Below, piece after piece: positions 53,503 to 63,612 of a stretch of 64,000 nucleotides of DNA (the first letter of the stretch is position 1; each line of letters begins with the position of its first letter). Origin of the DNA: Agarophyton chilense (taxonomy: Eukaryota > Rhodophyta > Florideophyceae > Gracilariales > Gracilariaceae); assembly GCA_030374765.1 (NCBI GenBank), contig JARGXX010000003.1, forward strand, positions 62,001 to 126,000. The letters run 5' to 3'. Position numbers and translations under genes: made by a program. The notes beneath the pieces were generated by a model. The model was given only the letters and a program-made list of their open reading frames with translations. It was not told where the DNA came from and did not search any database.

Positions 53503-54974
53503 AGTTGTTTCCCGCCTTTTACGAAAACGAGAAACCATTCTGTCAATATCAATGTACACACTCTTCCTGCAAATCGGGAGAAGTTTGGTGATAAAAGAGA
53601 TATTATTCTGGGAGGGAATGGTTTTCAAAAATGATAGTTTAGATTGCTCTGTGAGTGCCAAATATGGCCCATCAATCATTATACTGATCATTTTAGCCCA
53701 TCTAGGGCACCATAGATCATCTTTTTTTCATTGGCAATGTCCAGAAGTACCTTTACTTGAGCTGCAGGCTATCGGGTGCGCCTCTATTTAGATACAAACT
53801 AAACGCTACGGACTATTGGACCGGAGAGTTCTCTCACTCGACCTTTGGGATGAGTTCTGGGGATTCTCAGTAACATTCATTGCTTTATTGTAGCATTTTC
53901 ACTGTCATGTTCAGGAAAAACAGAAGCATAATCACCATCAGAAAAGCTTGATATTCTCATTGGTGTACTTTGAAAGTGTAAATATTGGACGGATTGCAAC
54001 ATATTCCAACAGCTTTTTCTCAACCCAGTGTTTGTCCTGACACAAAGTGGAACCGCACAAAGCTGGCAACAGTAGGTGGTTCGGTGCCTTCACCAGATTC
54101 CACTGTTCTGTCCGCATAGCCCATAGTATCTAATTCCTTTTTGCTTTGGAAAATGACCTCGCACTCGAAGACGAAGAGTTCTACCATCTGTACTATTAAA
54201 GAAAAGCAAATTTCTCTTTTTGAGAGCCTTTTCCAAGGATACCAGCCGGTTGACCTCGCTTTCTTTAATGATTTCTTCCTGTTCTTGTCTACGCTCTCTT
54301 TCTTCTACAACAAAGGCTGCAAGGGGGGATAAAATTTCACGAGAAACGTCAAAAAATTAAATCAGCTGTGGCTTGAACCTTATTCGGCAAGTTTTTATAT
54401 CTGTCGAGAGGATCGAACGTAACGTCTGACACAAGCAGGTCTTGGCGTTCAAAAATATGCCATCCAAAGAATGCATTCACAGCAATCTTCGCATTCACAT
54501 CAATCTCCTTTAGAGTCTGCGAAATAAGTTTTTGCTTTCATCTAAAGTGGGAGGTCGAACTCCTCAAAATTTCTCTTTGTTGCGTGGCGCCGTCTACACC
54601 AGCCATTGTATTCGACTAGAATTTCGGAGAAGCGTTCTTAAAAAGTTTGAGAGGCACAAGGCATCTGTCGTTTTTCACGTTTTCATGGATGATTTTCCAG
54701 AACTTATGTCTACACACCACGTTTCCTTGCAGTCTCTACAAATGAAAATCGTAAATGTAGTTACTTCATTGTATGCACATTTCTACAACGGGATTGCTCA
54801 GAGTAATCAGCACATTTATGCAAACATCTAAAACCCCATCTGAGCAACTGATAAAAACTGTATAGAGGATAACAGTCTATGAAGCACAAACAAACACAGA
54901 AACAAATGCAGTCGTAGAACCAAAATCTGACGTAGAACCTGAGCTATGTGCGCCTTTTTACCTATTTTCGGAAT
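53503..54974 (-). pseudogene. Downstream half of a DNA-transposon gene split by the chromovirus
   Basis: Minus-strand frames continue the gene at 62052-63351 across the ACTTC duplication. Just inside 54974 a shifted frame reads KKAHIAQVLRQILVLRL, the helix that follows the nuclease core in YqaJ-like proteins. Around 54345-54500 is NAKIAVNAFFGWHIFERQDL. Around 53990-54317 a clean frame reads EERERRQEQEEIIKESEVNR, RTLRLRVRGHFPKQKGIRYY and, past a TGA at 54090-54092, TTYCCQLCAVPLC and GLRKSCW, a Cys-rich zinc-binding tail like that of piggyBac-type transposases. Stops and shifts show decay. About 53503-53980 shows nothing recognisable. Confidence 0.5.
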
Positions 54975-54979
54975 ACTTC

Positions 54980-55431
54980 TGTTAGAACACTGGTCAGTGG
55001 TTGAAAAGGTGAATGATCGTGACGGCCGACGTGAGAGTCGGCCGGTCGACCAGGGTCTATATAGACTATTGAACCTTCGAAGAAGAGGTCATAAATAGTG
55101 TTTTCTAATGTACCATTCTAATTGGGTGCCGTGTGAAACATGGTTGCTTCCACGAGGTTCAATCGTGCATGCGTGTCCAATGCCTCGTTGTCACTTGCTC
55201 GATGATGCTGACAGTGACAGCTTTGTTGATTGTGACAAGAATGTCATCTATAAAGTCATTGTGACGTGTGAGATGACAATGGTCCTTGAGATTACGGTTA
55301 GGGTCAAAATGGTTTATGGGACTGGACCGCCAAAGCACTGAAACTCAAATAACATACTTAAAGCATAATATAACTAAATCATAACATAAATGCATAACAT
55401 AATTGACTAAAAATCATCTGAATTCCTAACA
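54980..55431 (-). repeat. Chromovirus 3' LTR
   Basis: 452 bp. Contains a perfect hairpin GGCCGAC-GTGAGA-GTCGGCC (about 55023-55042). The element side is preceded (minus strand) by the polypurine run GGGGGAAGTGA at 55432-55442. Confidence 0.95.
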
Positions 55432-55466
55432 TCACTTCCCCCATGAAAGCGAGTCGTCCCGACTCG

Positions 55467-55976
55467 TCAGTGGTTCAGTGTTCCATTGGGGACGGCGTTC
55501 AGTTCTGGTATTCCAGGGGGATTCGGGAAAATCACCACGTCAGACTGGGGTTCGAATTCCATTGAAAAGTCTACATCAGGATTATCCTCAATTTGTAGTA
55601 TAGATGATTCAACGGCATTGAGAAACGTATCTTCAGGATCGGCACATAAATGTCCATATTGCGAGACTATAAATGTGAATAGGAAGAGAATGAACTGCTC
55701 GTCTATGGACTCCGGAATCCCATAGTCGTAAACCTTGAACAACTTTTGGAGTATATCGGCCTTTTCTTCGGTTAGGAACGGGCCACGAAGTTGAAGAAAC
55801 GCGTAGCAAATATGACAAGAAGCCCAAGCTAAACGGAGCTTCACTAGAATTTCATCAGATATATCTTCAAACCAAAGAAGCATGCGCCTTCCGCCAAGCC
55901 AAATTCGGCTGTAGAAAGAAGATGCGGCATCAATCTGAAGAGCTTGAGACGGATTTGGAACGTGATTATCGGTCAT
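55467..55976 (-). CDS. Extra ORF between pol and 3' LTR of the chromovirus
   Basis: 169 intact codons on the element's sense strand, starting 111 bp after the pol stop. I do not recognise it. It starts MTDNHVPNPSQALQ, has an amphipathic Leu/Trp-rich middle (YSRIWLGGRRMLLWFEDISD, then LAWASCHICYAFLQLRGPF), a helical region and an acidic Pro-rich tail. No signal peptide or clear membrane anchor. Its intactness next to a damaged pol is notable. It may be an accessory protein or captured sequence. Confidence 0.5.
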   Translation of the reverse strand: MTDNHVPNPSQALQIDAASSFYSRIWLGGRRMLLWFEDISDEILVKLRLAWASCHICYAFLQLRGPFLTEEKADILQKLFKVYDYGIPESIDEQFILFLFTFIVSQYGHLCADPEDTFLNAVESSILQIEDNPDVDFSMEFEPQSDVVIFPNPPGIPELNAVPNGTLNH

Positions 55977-56087
55977 ATCGGTAGGGGTTTGATGACGGTA
56001 GAACGGAATGGAAACGAGGGTACGGTGAAGTTCGGCGAGGGTGTGGTGTGGATGTGGTAGGAGTTTGGTGACTGGGCCCCAAAGGTT

Positions 56088-59000
56088 TCAGTGGTTTTGA
56101 CTCTTTTTATACTGCTTCAGTATGTCTGAGCAGTTTGCCAAGGCGGATTCTTTGAGCCAAGTGTTTTCATGATCTGGATAGCCAAGCCATTTGACAAGAT
56201 ATTCGTTTTTATTTCTTCTTCGCCGGTGATTTAATATGGCTTGTACTTCATACTCTTCAGATCCATCCGAGAGTTTAATTGGCGTTGGATTTGGAGCTTT
56301 ATTTCGGGTGAAGGTGTCTTCGTAATACCTTTTTGGCAGCTGGCAATGGAACACATCATGGATACGAAGTTGCTTCATGGCGATACCAAGATCGAGTCGA
56401 AAGGTCACAGGGCTGACTTGTTCAACTATCTTGAATGGTCCACAGTATTTGATGCCAAGTTTGCTTTTGGGTCCTGTTTCATCCATATTTAGATTTTTGG
56501 TTGAAAGCATTACTTGTTCTCCAACTTTCAAGTCGCAATGTACTCTTTTTTTGTTGTAGTACTTTTCAGAGTACTTGTTACTTTTGACGATTTGGTCTCT
56601 TGCGGTCTTCGTGGCATCCATGACACTCGTCAGAAAGTCGGATGCGGATTGATTTTGAGATACGAAGCTTTCCAAAGGTGCGGTTCTTGGCTCTTCTCCA
56701 TATGTTAAGAAAAATGGTGTGAAAGTCGTTGTCGCATGGACCGATGAGTTGTAGGCTACTTGGAATTCTATCAAGTGTTCATCCCAGTTTGTTTGACGAT
56801 GGTTGACAAAGCATCTGATCATTTCTTCAATCTTCTTATTCACTACTTCTGTTTGTCCATCTGTCTGAGGATGATATGCTGACGAAGGTCGCAGCGTTGT
56901 TTTAAGAACTCGAAAGACTTCCTTCCAGAATCTGGTCATAAAGATAGAATCTCTGTCTGAGATAATTACATCAGACAAACCATGATGACGATAAACGTTG
57001 TCAATATAAAGTTTCGCAGTTTCCACGGCTGTGACAGTCTTTGTTGTTGGTATAATGCGAACTAATTTGGACAGACGATCTACAACCACGTAAAGGGAAC
57101 TATTTCCTTTTTTAGTTCGTGGCAGCGGTGTGATGAAATCCATCGTTATTTGAGACCATTTTTTCGTTGGTGGTTCTAGAGGTTGGAGAAAGCCTTGCGG
57201 CTTTTGTGTCTTTGGTTTTGTCTCCTGACATCTTTGACAGGTTTTTGTGAAATGAGACACATCTCTCCTGAGTGTATTCAAATAATAAGACTTCTGAATT
57301 CTTCGAAGAGTCTTCTTGAAGGCCATATGGCCCGCAGTTGGTAAATCATGATTTTCTCTCAAAACCTTCATTCGGAGTTCGCCTGATTGTATGCAGAGTT
57401 TGTTTTCTCGAAATAAGAGATCATTCTTTCTTAAAAATGATAAAATCGGTGTTCCATATAGAGAACCAAATTCTGGATCTGCTCTATACCCATCGACGAA
57501 CGATTGTTGGTCTTTCTTTGATAGTTTGTTGAGAAAATAAATTGAATTCAGTGGTCGGGTCTTTGACAATGCCTCTCGTAGTAACGAACGGTTACTAACT
57601 GGAGTGTCTCCTGCACACTTTGGGTACCTCGAAAGAGCATCAGCCACAACATTGGACTTTCCTTTGATAGGAACGAACCTGAAGTCAAATTCTACGATTC
57701 TTTCTAGCCAACGAACTTGACGTTGTGATAGATTTGGCTGTGTTTCTAGATACTACAAAGGGAAATGATCTGTGTAAATGGTAAATGATTGACCATGAAG
57801 GTATACTCGCCAAACTCTTAAAGCGTCAATCACACCAAGGAGTTCTCTTTCGTGGGCTGCATAATTTTGTTCCGCGGGGTTAAGTGTTCGAGAATGAAAT
57901 GCAACAGGTCGTGCGACAGAGTTCTCAATCTGTTCCATAACAGCTCGTAAAGCATACTGAGATGCATCAGTGGTCATTGAAATGGGTAGATTCGGATCAA
58001 AGTGGCGGAGTACGGGGGTTTTGGTTATAGCGGACTTGAGATTTTGAAAAGCGAAATTCTGCTCCCTTCCCCACTGAAATGGGTTCTTCCCACAAAGCGT
58101 TGTAAGGGGCTTCGATATTTGAGAGCAGTTTTTGATAAATCTCCTGTAATAATTTACAAGACCTAAAAATGCTTGAACATCGGTCTTGTTCTTAGGCGTT
58201 TCCCAGTTGACAATAGCTTTCACTTTATGATTTTCAACAGATATTCCATCAGAGCTAACCATGTGGCCGAGATATTCAACCTTGCTTCGTAAAAATTCAC
58301 ACTTTGAAAGCTTCCCATACAGCTTGTGTGCACGAAGCTGGTCGAATACATGCCTTATGTGTTGAAGGTGCTCATCTATAGTTTTTCTGTAAATGAGAAT
58401 ATCATCCAGATCAAAAAGGACAAATTTGTCCAGATAATCTTTCAGGACATTGTTCATCAGGCTCATAAAGCTTGCTGGCACGTTGGTTAGAGCGAAGGGG
58501 AGTACCAAGAATTCAAAGTGTCCATATCGAGTTCTGAACGCAGTAAGCGGGATAGATTCGTCTGAGAGGCGTATCTGATGATATCCCCAGCGGAGGTCAA
58601 TTTTCGTGAAAAACTTTGATCATCTAAGTTGATCGAATATGTCATCAATTCTGGGAATGGGATAGCTGTTTTTGACTGTGAGTCTGTTGAGCGCTCGAAA
58701 ATCAATACAAAGTCTCAAGCTTCCGTCCTTTTTTGCTGCAAAAAAGTACTGGGGCTCCCCAAGGGCTCGTACTTGGGCGAATAAATCCTTGTTCGATCAG
58801 TTCGTTCAATTGAATACGAAGTTCTTTTAGCTCTTTATCAGACATTCGGTAAACTGCTTTTTCTGATGTGTTGCTCCTGGGGTTAGTTCAATATGAAAGT
58901 CTTGATCTCGGTGCGGTGGGAGTCCTTTTGGTAACTTGTCAGGAAACAAGTAATTGTATTCTTCCAGAAGCTTAGGCAACCTGGAATCTTTGACAATTTC

Positions 59001-59600
59001 ATGAGATTCGGACTTCAATGAACGAGTGGAGATAGCAAAAACGGGAAGCTTTTTCCGTAAAGATTTCTTGATAGCGTTCACAATGATTAGTTTCTCGGGT
59101 TTTTTGATATCGGCTTTCATACGTATTATGTGAAAATTGTATTTGAATGTAATCTCATTGGTTCTGTGGTTGATGTAAGGGTTGTAATCATAAAGCCAAT
59201 TTTTTCCTAAAATAACGTCATATCCATATAGTGCGCAAAATCCGAAGCGTCGTTGTTCTTGGAATTTTCCTATTTCGGTGGTTACTCCAGCACTGTTGAT
59301 TTCCTGTAATACTGTTACGGAGCCGTTGGCCATTTCGGCTTCGTAATTTGTCTTAATGGTTGAAAGTTTTAGCTGTTTGCTCGTGGCTTTTGACAAAAAG
59401 CTAATTTCGGAGCCATTGTCAATGAGCGCAATACACTTCCTGCCATTAACACGTATCCTGGCTAGAAGTAGTCCGACTGATGGTGTTTCAAATGGTGACG
59501 CTATATGAGACGTGAGTAGTCTATAAATGCCTTGGTTCGGTGGGTTTCTGTGTGGGTCTAGGGTATCTGCAGATTCGATGGTTCTTTGGGTAGTCGGTTG
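56088..59600 (-). pseudogene. Chromovirus pol: protease, RT, RNase H, integrase, chromodomain
   Basis: Protease near 59430 has IDNGSE in place of the usual Asp-Ser/Thr-Gly. RT spans about 58830-58250. Its active site reads FDLDD, with Asp where Tyr is normal (YLDD). RNase H has MTTDASQYALRA and ends TIYTDHFPL at TAG 57753-57755. The frame then continues open to 56088: RNase H end (MADALSRYP), the H2C2 zinc region (ENHDLPTAGHMAF, then FTKTCQRCQ), the DDE core (TMDFITPLPR, SDRDSIFMTRFW, YHPQTDGQTEVVNKK) and a C-terminal chromodomain (YEVQAILNHRRRRNKNEYLV, KWLGYPDHENTW). Other breaks: TAA 58827-58829 with a shift nearby, and TGA 58620-58622. The integrase half alone is intact for 519 codons. Confidence 0.9.
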
Positions 59601-59764
59601 GTTTATGATCTGTTTGGTGTTTCAATGATGTTCGTTCGTATCCTAAGGAGGTTCAATGGTGGATTAAGGGGATTCGATGGTGTTCTAGTGGTGTCGCGTG
59701 GAACTGACGCTGGTACTGAACGTACATTGGTCAGTTCCTTTGGGAGTTTTTTGGGCAGCGCGCA

Positions 59765-60547
59765 TCACGCGCCATATGTCCGGGTTGTCGACAGCGATAG
59801 CAAAAGTCCTTTCTTTCGACACATTTCTCGTTCTTCCTTGGTCAATTTCTTTGACTTCGTGTTTCCAATATCCATCGGTACAGGTCCTTGAGATGATCCT
59901 GAGGTGCTCGCTTGCCTGCCAAACTGTGCCTGTCCACCCCGACGGAAAGCAGACTCAACACGTTCTGCATCTTTCATGGCTTCAATTAAGGACTTGTAAT
60001 CATTGGTGCAGAGTTCTTTCCAAATGAAGCTCTTCAATCCTCTCGTATATCGATCGAGCTGTTCTTCCATACTGATATTGGGAATATCAAGAACAGTTTT
60101 TAAGAAGTCCTCATTATACTGCTGAACATCTTTGTACTGTTTCCACTTACTAAGCTTATCCCTTGCAAGCTTTGCTTTGTTCACAGTAGTAAATCTCTTT
60201 TTCAGATGCTCGAAGAGGTCATCGAGAGAAGTCAACTCCAGTCCATTGCGTTGTTGGGCTAGATACCACTCATGCGCTGCGCCACTAATGTAACTGAGCG
60301 CAATTGGTATGGCTTTTTCGTCAGGGGTTCCTTCAAGGTAATTACGGACATGAGTTATCCAACTTTCAATATTCCGCTTGCCTGAAAAGGTTGCTGGTTT
60401 ATTAATCTTCGGAGCGGACGAGGAGCTTCCAGAACTCGCCAGTACGGCCATTGAAGATTCCAACGCTGATATCTTGGTCTGAGCTTCCAACTCCAATCTT
60501 TCCATTTTTCCGCGAGTTTCTTCCAAGGTGCGAGCCATACTTTGCAT
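59765..60547 (-). pseudogene. Chromovirus gag, zinc knuckle shifted out of frame
   Basis: 260 codons from ATG 60547: coiled coil (residues 5-35), then a retrotransposon gag domain (NKPATFSGKRNIESWITHVR, AAHEWYLAQQRNG, FEHLKKRFTTVNKAKLARDK) and a basic linker. After CRKKGL the frame is lost at a run of four T (59802-59805, A on the plus strand). In the next frame CYRCRQPGHMARDARC, a full CCHC knuckle, follows at once. One extra T explains this: a mutation, a sequencing error, or a shift site. Confidence 0.85.
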
Positions 60548-60693
60548 AATCTGGTTTGTACGTACTTAGGGGGGCGTGCCAGGAATGCTCGGGGTCGATG
60601 CCATTGCGTAAACTGTTTGAGTGAGAAAACCTTCGAAACTGGTCCGAAATCGAGGGTCCGACCAAATAAATTAGAGAATTTTTTGATCCTATA

Positions 60694-60775
60694 CCAGATC
60701 GGGCAGCGCGTGTGGCCTAATGGGTATGGGCCGCGGTCTGCAACTAAAATGTCCCAAGTTCAATTTCCCTTCGCT
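60694..60775 (+). ncRNA. Degenerate tRNA-like sequence in the chromovirus leader
   Basis: Plus strand, opposite to the element. An A-box-like TGGCCTAATGGGTATGGGC, a D-arm pairing GGCC/GGCC, a TCTGCAACTA stretch that would place GCA in the anticodon loop, and a B-box-like AGTTCAATTTC. The acceptor stem pairs only about four bases, so it is not a functional tRNA as it stands. It may be a SINE head or an old tRNA gene. Confidence 0.3.
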
Positions 60776-60991
60776 CTAAGGTTCGGAGTGGTTCAATTAA
60801 AGTTTTTTTCAGCTCAATTGCGTAGCGTCAAGAGTTTGGGAAGATGGTAAGCCCTGTACGGCAACTTCTCCCTTGGCAATGCTAAGTAATATGAACGCAG
60901 CGGAAACTTGAAGAGAACCACAAACGGTAGCTTTAAAGGGTTGAACGACCTATTCTTAAAAATCTTTGATTTTTCAACGGTTTCCGCAACC

Positions 60992-61507
60992 CTAAATTCG
61001 GATGTCCGAGAGCGGGGTTTTGAACCCTACTCCTGGATTTGTGGCGGAACTGAGCAGTTTGCAAGGAAAAGTGAGGGTGGGACTTGGGCAACAACTTCGT
61101 CGGTATTCACGTGGAATAAACTTGTTCACATGTGTTTTCTTTCCGTAACTGCAACTTAGTGTTGTGAAGCTTTGATAGCATCTGAGTTCGATCCGGTGTT
61201 TGACAAATATTCTCGACAGGGAGGCGACTGCGGCAACAGTCTGAACTGTAGTTGGGGTACGTGATTCTAGGGAATGAAATGGTCGAAATCCGTGGTATCT
61301 GTTGTGGTTGATCTGTGGTGGCGGCGGTAGCGGAGGCGAAGACGGTAGTTCGGCCAAGATGTTGATGGCGTAGACGGTGATTCTCTGAGGACGGCTTGCT
61401 GGTTGTATAATGACGGTGGTACCCGGGAACGTATTGAGCTCACCGGAAACCCGCACAGAGGCGGCAGGAATCAACAGTCGGTAACGATCTGGATTTCTGT
61501 GGCTCAT
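60992..61507 (-). other. Unrecognised ORF in the chromovirus leader
   Basis: 171 codons on the element's sense strand between the 5' LTR and gag, starting MSHRNPDRYRLLIPAASVRV, with a Pro run in the middle. No known domain. It could be chance in a long leader. Confidence 0.25.
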
Positions 61508-61599
61508 TCAGACCCAGCGAATTTTGTATAGCAAAGTCCTCTAGGGCTGAATGGGAACCAGTTTCAGGTGAGCGCAGTATTACTTGCGATGGCTACCAA

Positions 61600-62051
61600 T
61601 GTTAGAACACTGGTCAGTGGTTGAAAAGGTGAATGATCGTGACGGCCGACGTGAGAGTCGGCCGGTCGACCAGGGTTTATATAGACTATTGAACCTTCGA
61701 AGAAGAGGTCATAAAGAGTGTTTTCTAAGGTACCATTCTAATTGGGTGCCGTGTGAAACATGGTTGCTTCCACGAGGTTCAATCGTGCATGCGTGTCCAA
61801 TGCCTCGTTGTCACTTGCTCGATGATGATGACAGTGACAGCTTTGTTGATTGTGACAAGAATGTCATCTATAAAGTCATTGTGACGTGTGAGATGACAAT
61901 GGTCCTTGAAATGACGATTAGGGTCAAAATGGATTATGGGACTGGACCGCCAAAGCACTGAAACTCAAATAAAATACTTAAAGCATAGTATAACTAAATC
62001 ATAACATAAATGCATAACATAATTGACTAAAAATCATCTGAATTCCTGACA
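61600..62051 (-). repeat. Chromovirus 5' LTR
   Basis: 452 bp, partner of 54980-55431. The internal side reads (minus strand) TTGGTAGCCATCGCAAG from 61599, where the tRNA primer site is expected. Confidence 0.95.
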
Positions 62052-62056
62052 ACTTC

Positions 62057-63351
62057 GTCTCCAACCTCGCAACTTACGATATCTGAAGACGCCAGCGATA
62101 CTGCGGCACCTAGACTGGTGGCTACCACATGCATTTTAATCTCAACCGGTGCCAAAAATCCTCCCCCTTCTTCTTCCTGCGCATCATTATCAGATTCCTC
62201 TAATATCTGAAGATCAAGTACTGCAATTGCGTCAGGAGAGCAGGCCAGATATCGTGCCTCTTTCATAGCGACCATTCTTACATCAAATAGATATGTTATA
62301 AACGTCATGTTTTGAAGAGCTGACATGAAAGCGCTCTCATTGGCACTGCCCCGCATCATCGGTTCTGTCAAAAACCTAGAACTAAACCACCCCGAATAAA
62401 GTAGTTTAAACCATTCTCCTATTGTACGATCCTGCATGGTTCTTCCTGAATCGTTTACACCTGACTTCTGCCTTAATTCAACGTTGCTCATCAGAAGGAT
62501 TCCAGCATTTGTGTCTGTGACGCGAAATTGTCTGAGTAGGAACCAGTCGGCACAGCGCTGTCCCACGGATAGAAAATCACATGCAGCAACAACTCTGTAT
62601 TCAACAGCCTTTTTGACTGCCAGTATGGCTTCACCCTCTCCGTGAACTCTACTGAAAGCGAAGTAGCTGCTGCAGAATTCGGCTTAGCTACCGCGATCCA
62701 TGTATTTAGGGTGTATTGAAACCCCGTTTGTACATTGTACAGAAATCGGAGATTATTAGCCAAGGCCTTTGTTCCACGTTCACGAATAGCAATAGCCGTC
62801 ACTTTATTATTTCCCTTAAGAGCGCGACCGCCGTTCACTTTCTTAGTCACAACAAAAACCGCCGGACCTAAAAAGGGGCTGTCATTAATAACAAAAGCGT
62901 CTCTCCCGTCAAAAGATGATACAGGAAGCGACCATGGAGTCACTTCCTCTGGAGCACGGATCTTCATTGATTGTTCAGAGCCATTTGTCAACCATGTTTT
63001 TAATAAATCCTCAAGATTGGCATTGGAATTACCAGAATCTGATTGCACACTGTCACTGCCCTCGACTATTTCTTCCTATAAATAGCTTCGCGTTGAGTTC
63101 AGAAACGATTGGAAAACACAGGGGTGCATGCGCAGAAGGTGATTTGGCATCACAAACACCGAACCAAGTGCTAACAATGTTAAAATCTCGATGAACGAAG
63201 GTTTCCTAGAACCGCGATCTGCTGTTAGGAGGCAACCACTGAGGGCCTCTTCTCCTCGGCCATCCATCACGATTGTCAGTAGCTTACGAACGGACTCGGT
63301 CTGTTTCTCCCCACAACGCCGATATCGCACTGCCAGAATGATTCGGAACAA
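62057..63351 (-). pseudogene. Upstream half of a DNA-transposon gene: DDE-like segment and YqaJ-like nuclease
   Basis: First block (63351-63076): TESVRKLLTIVMDGRGEEAL then CLLTADRGSRKPSFIEIL and SVFVMPNHLLRMHP, which looks like the middle of a piggyBac-type DDE transposase with the Asp in TADRG. Second block (63048-62491): VTPWSLPVSSFDGRDAFVIN and onward. A one-base shift near 62566 leads to the third block: RGSANESAFMSALQNMTFIT, then YLACSPDAIAVLD and FLAPVEIKMHV. SPDA followed by VEIK fits the PD-(D/E)xK core of YqaJ-like nucleases. The gene then meets the chromovirus at ACTTC and continues at 54974. Upstream of 63351 no start is clear because an LTR lies at 63613. Confidence 0.55.
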
Positions 63352-63612
63352 AGCATCTTCTAGCGCATCTGCTGCGTGTCACTCTCAATCTGCCTTTCGC
63401 AAACTAAGCGTCTTCACCTGGGCGTTGGCAGCCCGGGTTCAAATTAGTCGTCGTCCAGAGTTGCTTACCAATGAAATTGTTAGAAAAAGACTTTCCTATT
63501 GTCCCAAAACGCAAGGATCTCGAACTTCGACAGCTGTCTGGTATGATCTCTTTGAGAAACGCACAGCATACTGCCGTCATTTCCTCTCCCGGTTGGCTTG
63601 TAGGCCAAAACG
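63352..63612. other. Short stretch between the transposon gene and the edge LTR
   Basis: No supported gene. A minus frame (63404-63709) starts inside the LTR and is an artefact in its first 32 codons. Confidence 0.35.

Larger units (their letters stand above)
54980..62051 (-). mobile_element. Ty3/gypsy chromovirus on the minus strand
   Basis: Two 452-bp LTRs (54980-55431 and 61600-62051) with TG...CA ends and a perfect 5-bp duplication ACTTC (54975-54979 and 62052-62056). The LTRs differ at about eleven positions by eye, so this is a fairly recent insertion. Minus-strand order: LTR, 1-kb leader, gag, protease, RT, RNase H, integrase with C-terminal chromodomain, extra ORF, polypurine tract, LTR. 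Gag and pol have a few stops and shifts. Confidence 0.95.

Noticed and set aside
55108-55341. ORF repeated at 61584-61961
   Set aside because: It lies inside the chromovirus LTRs. The repeat is the LTR pair.
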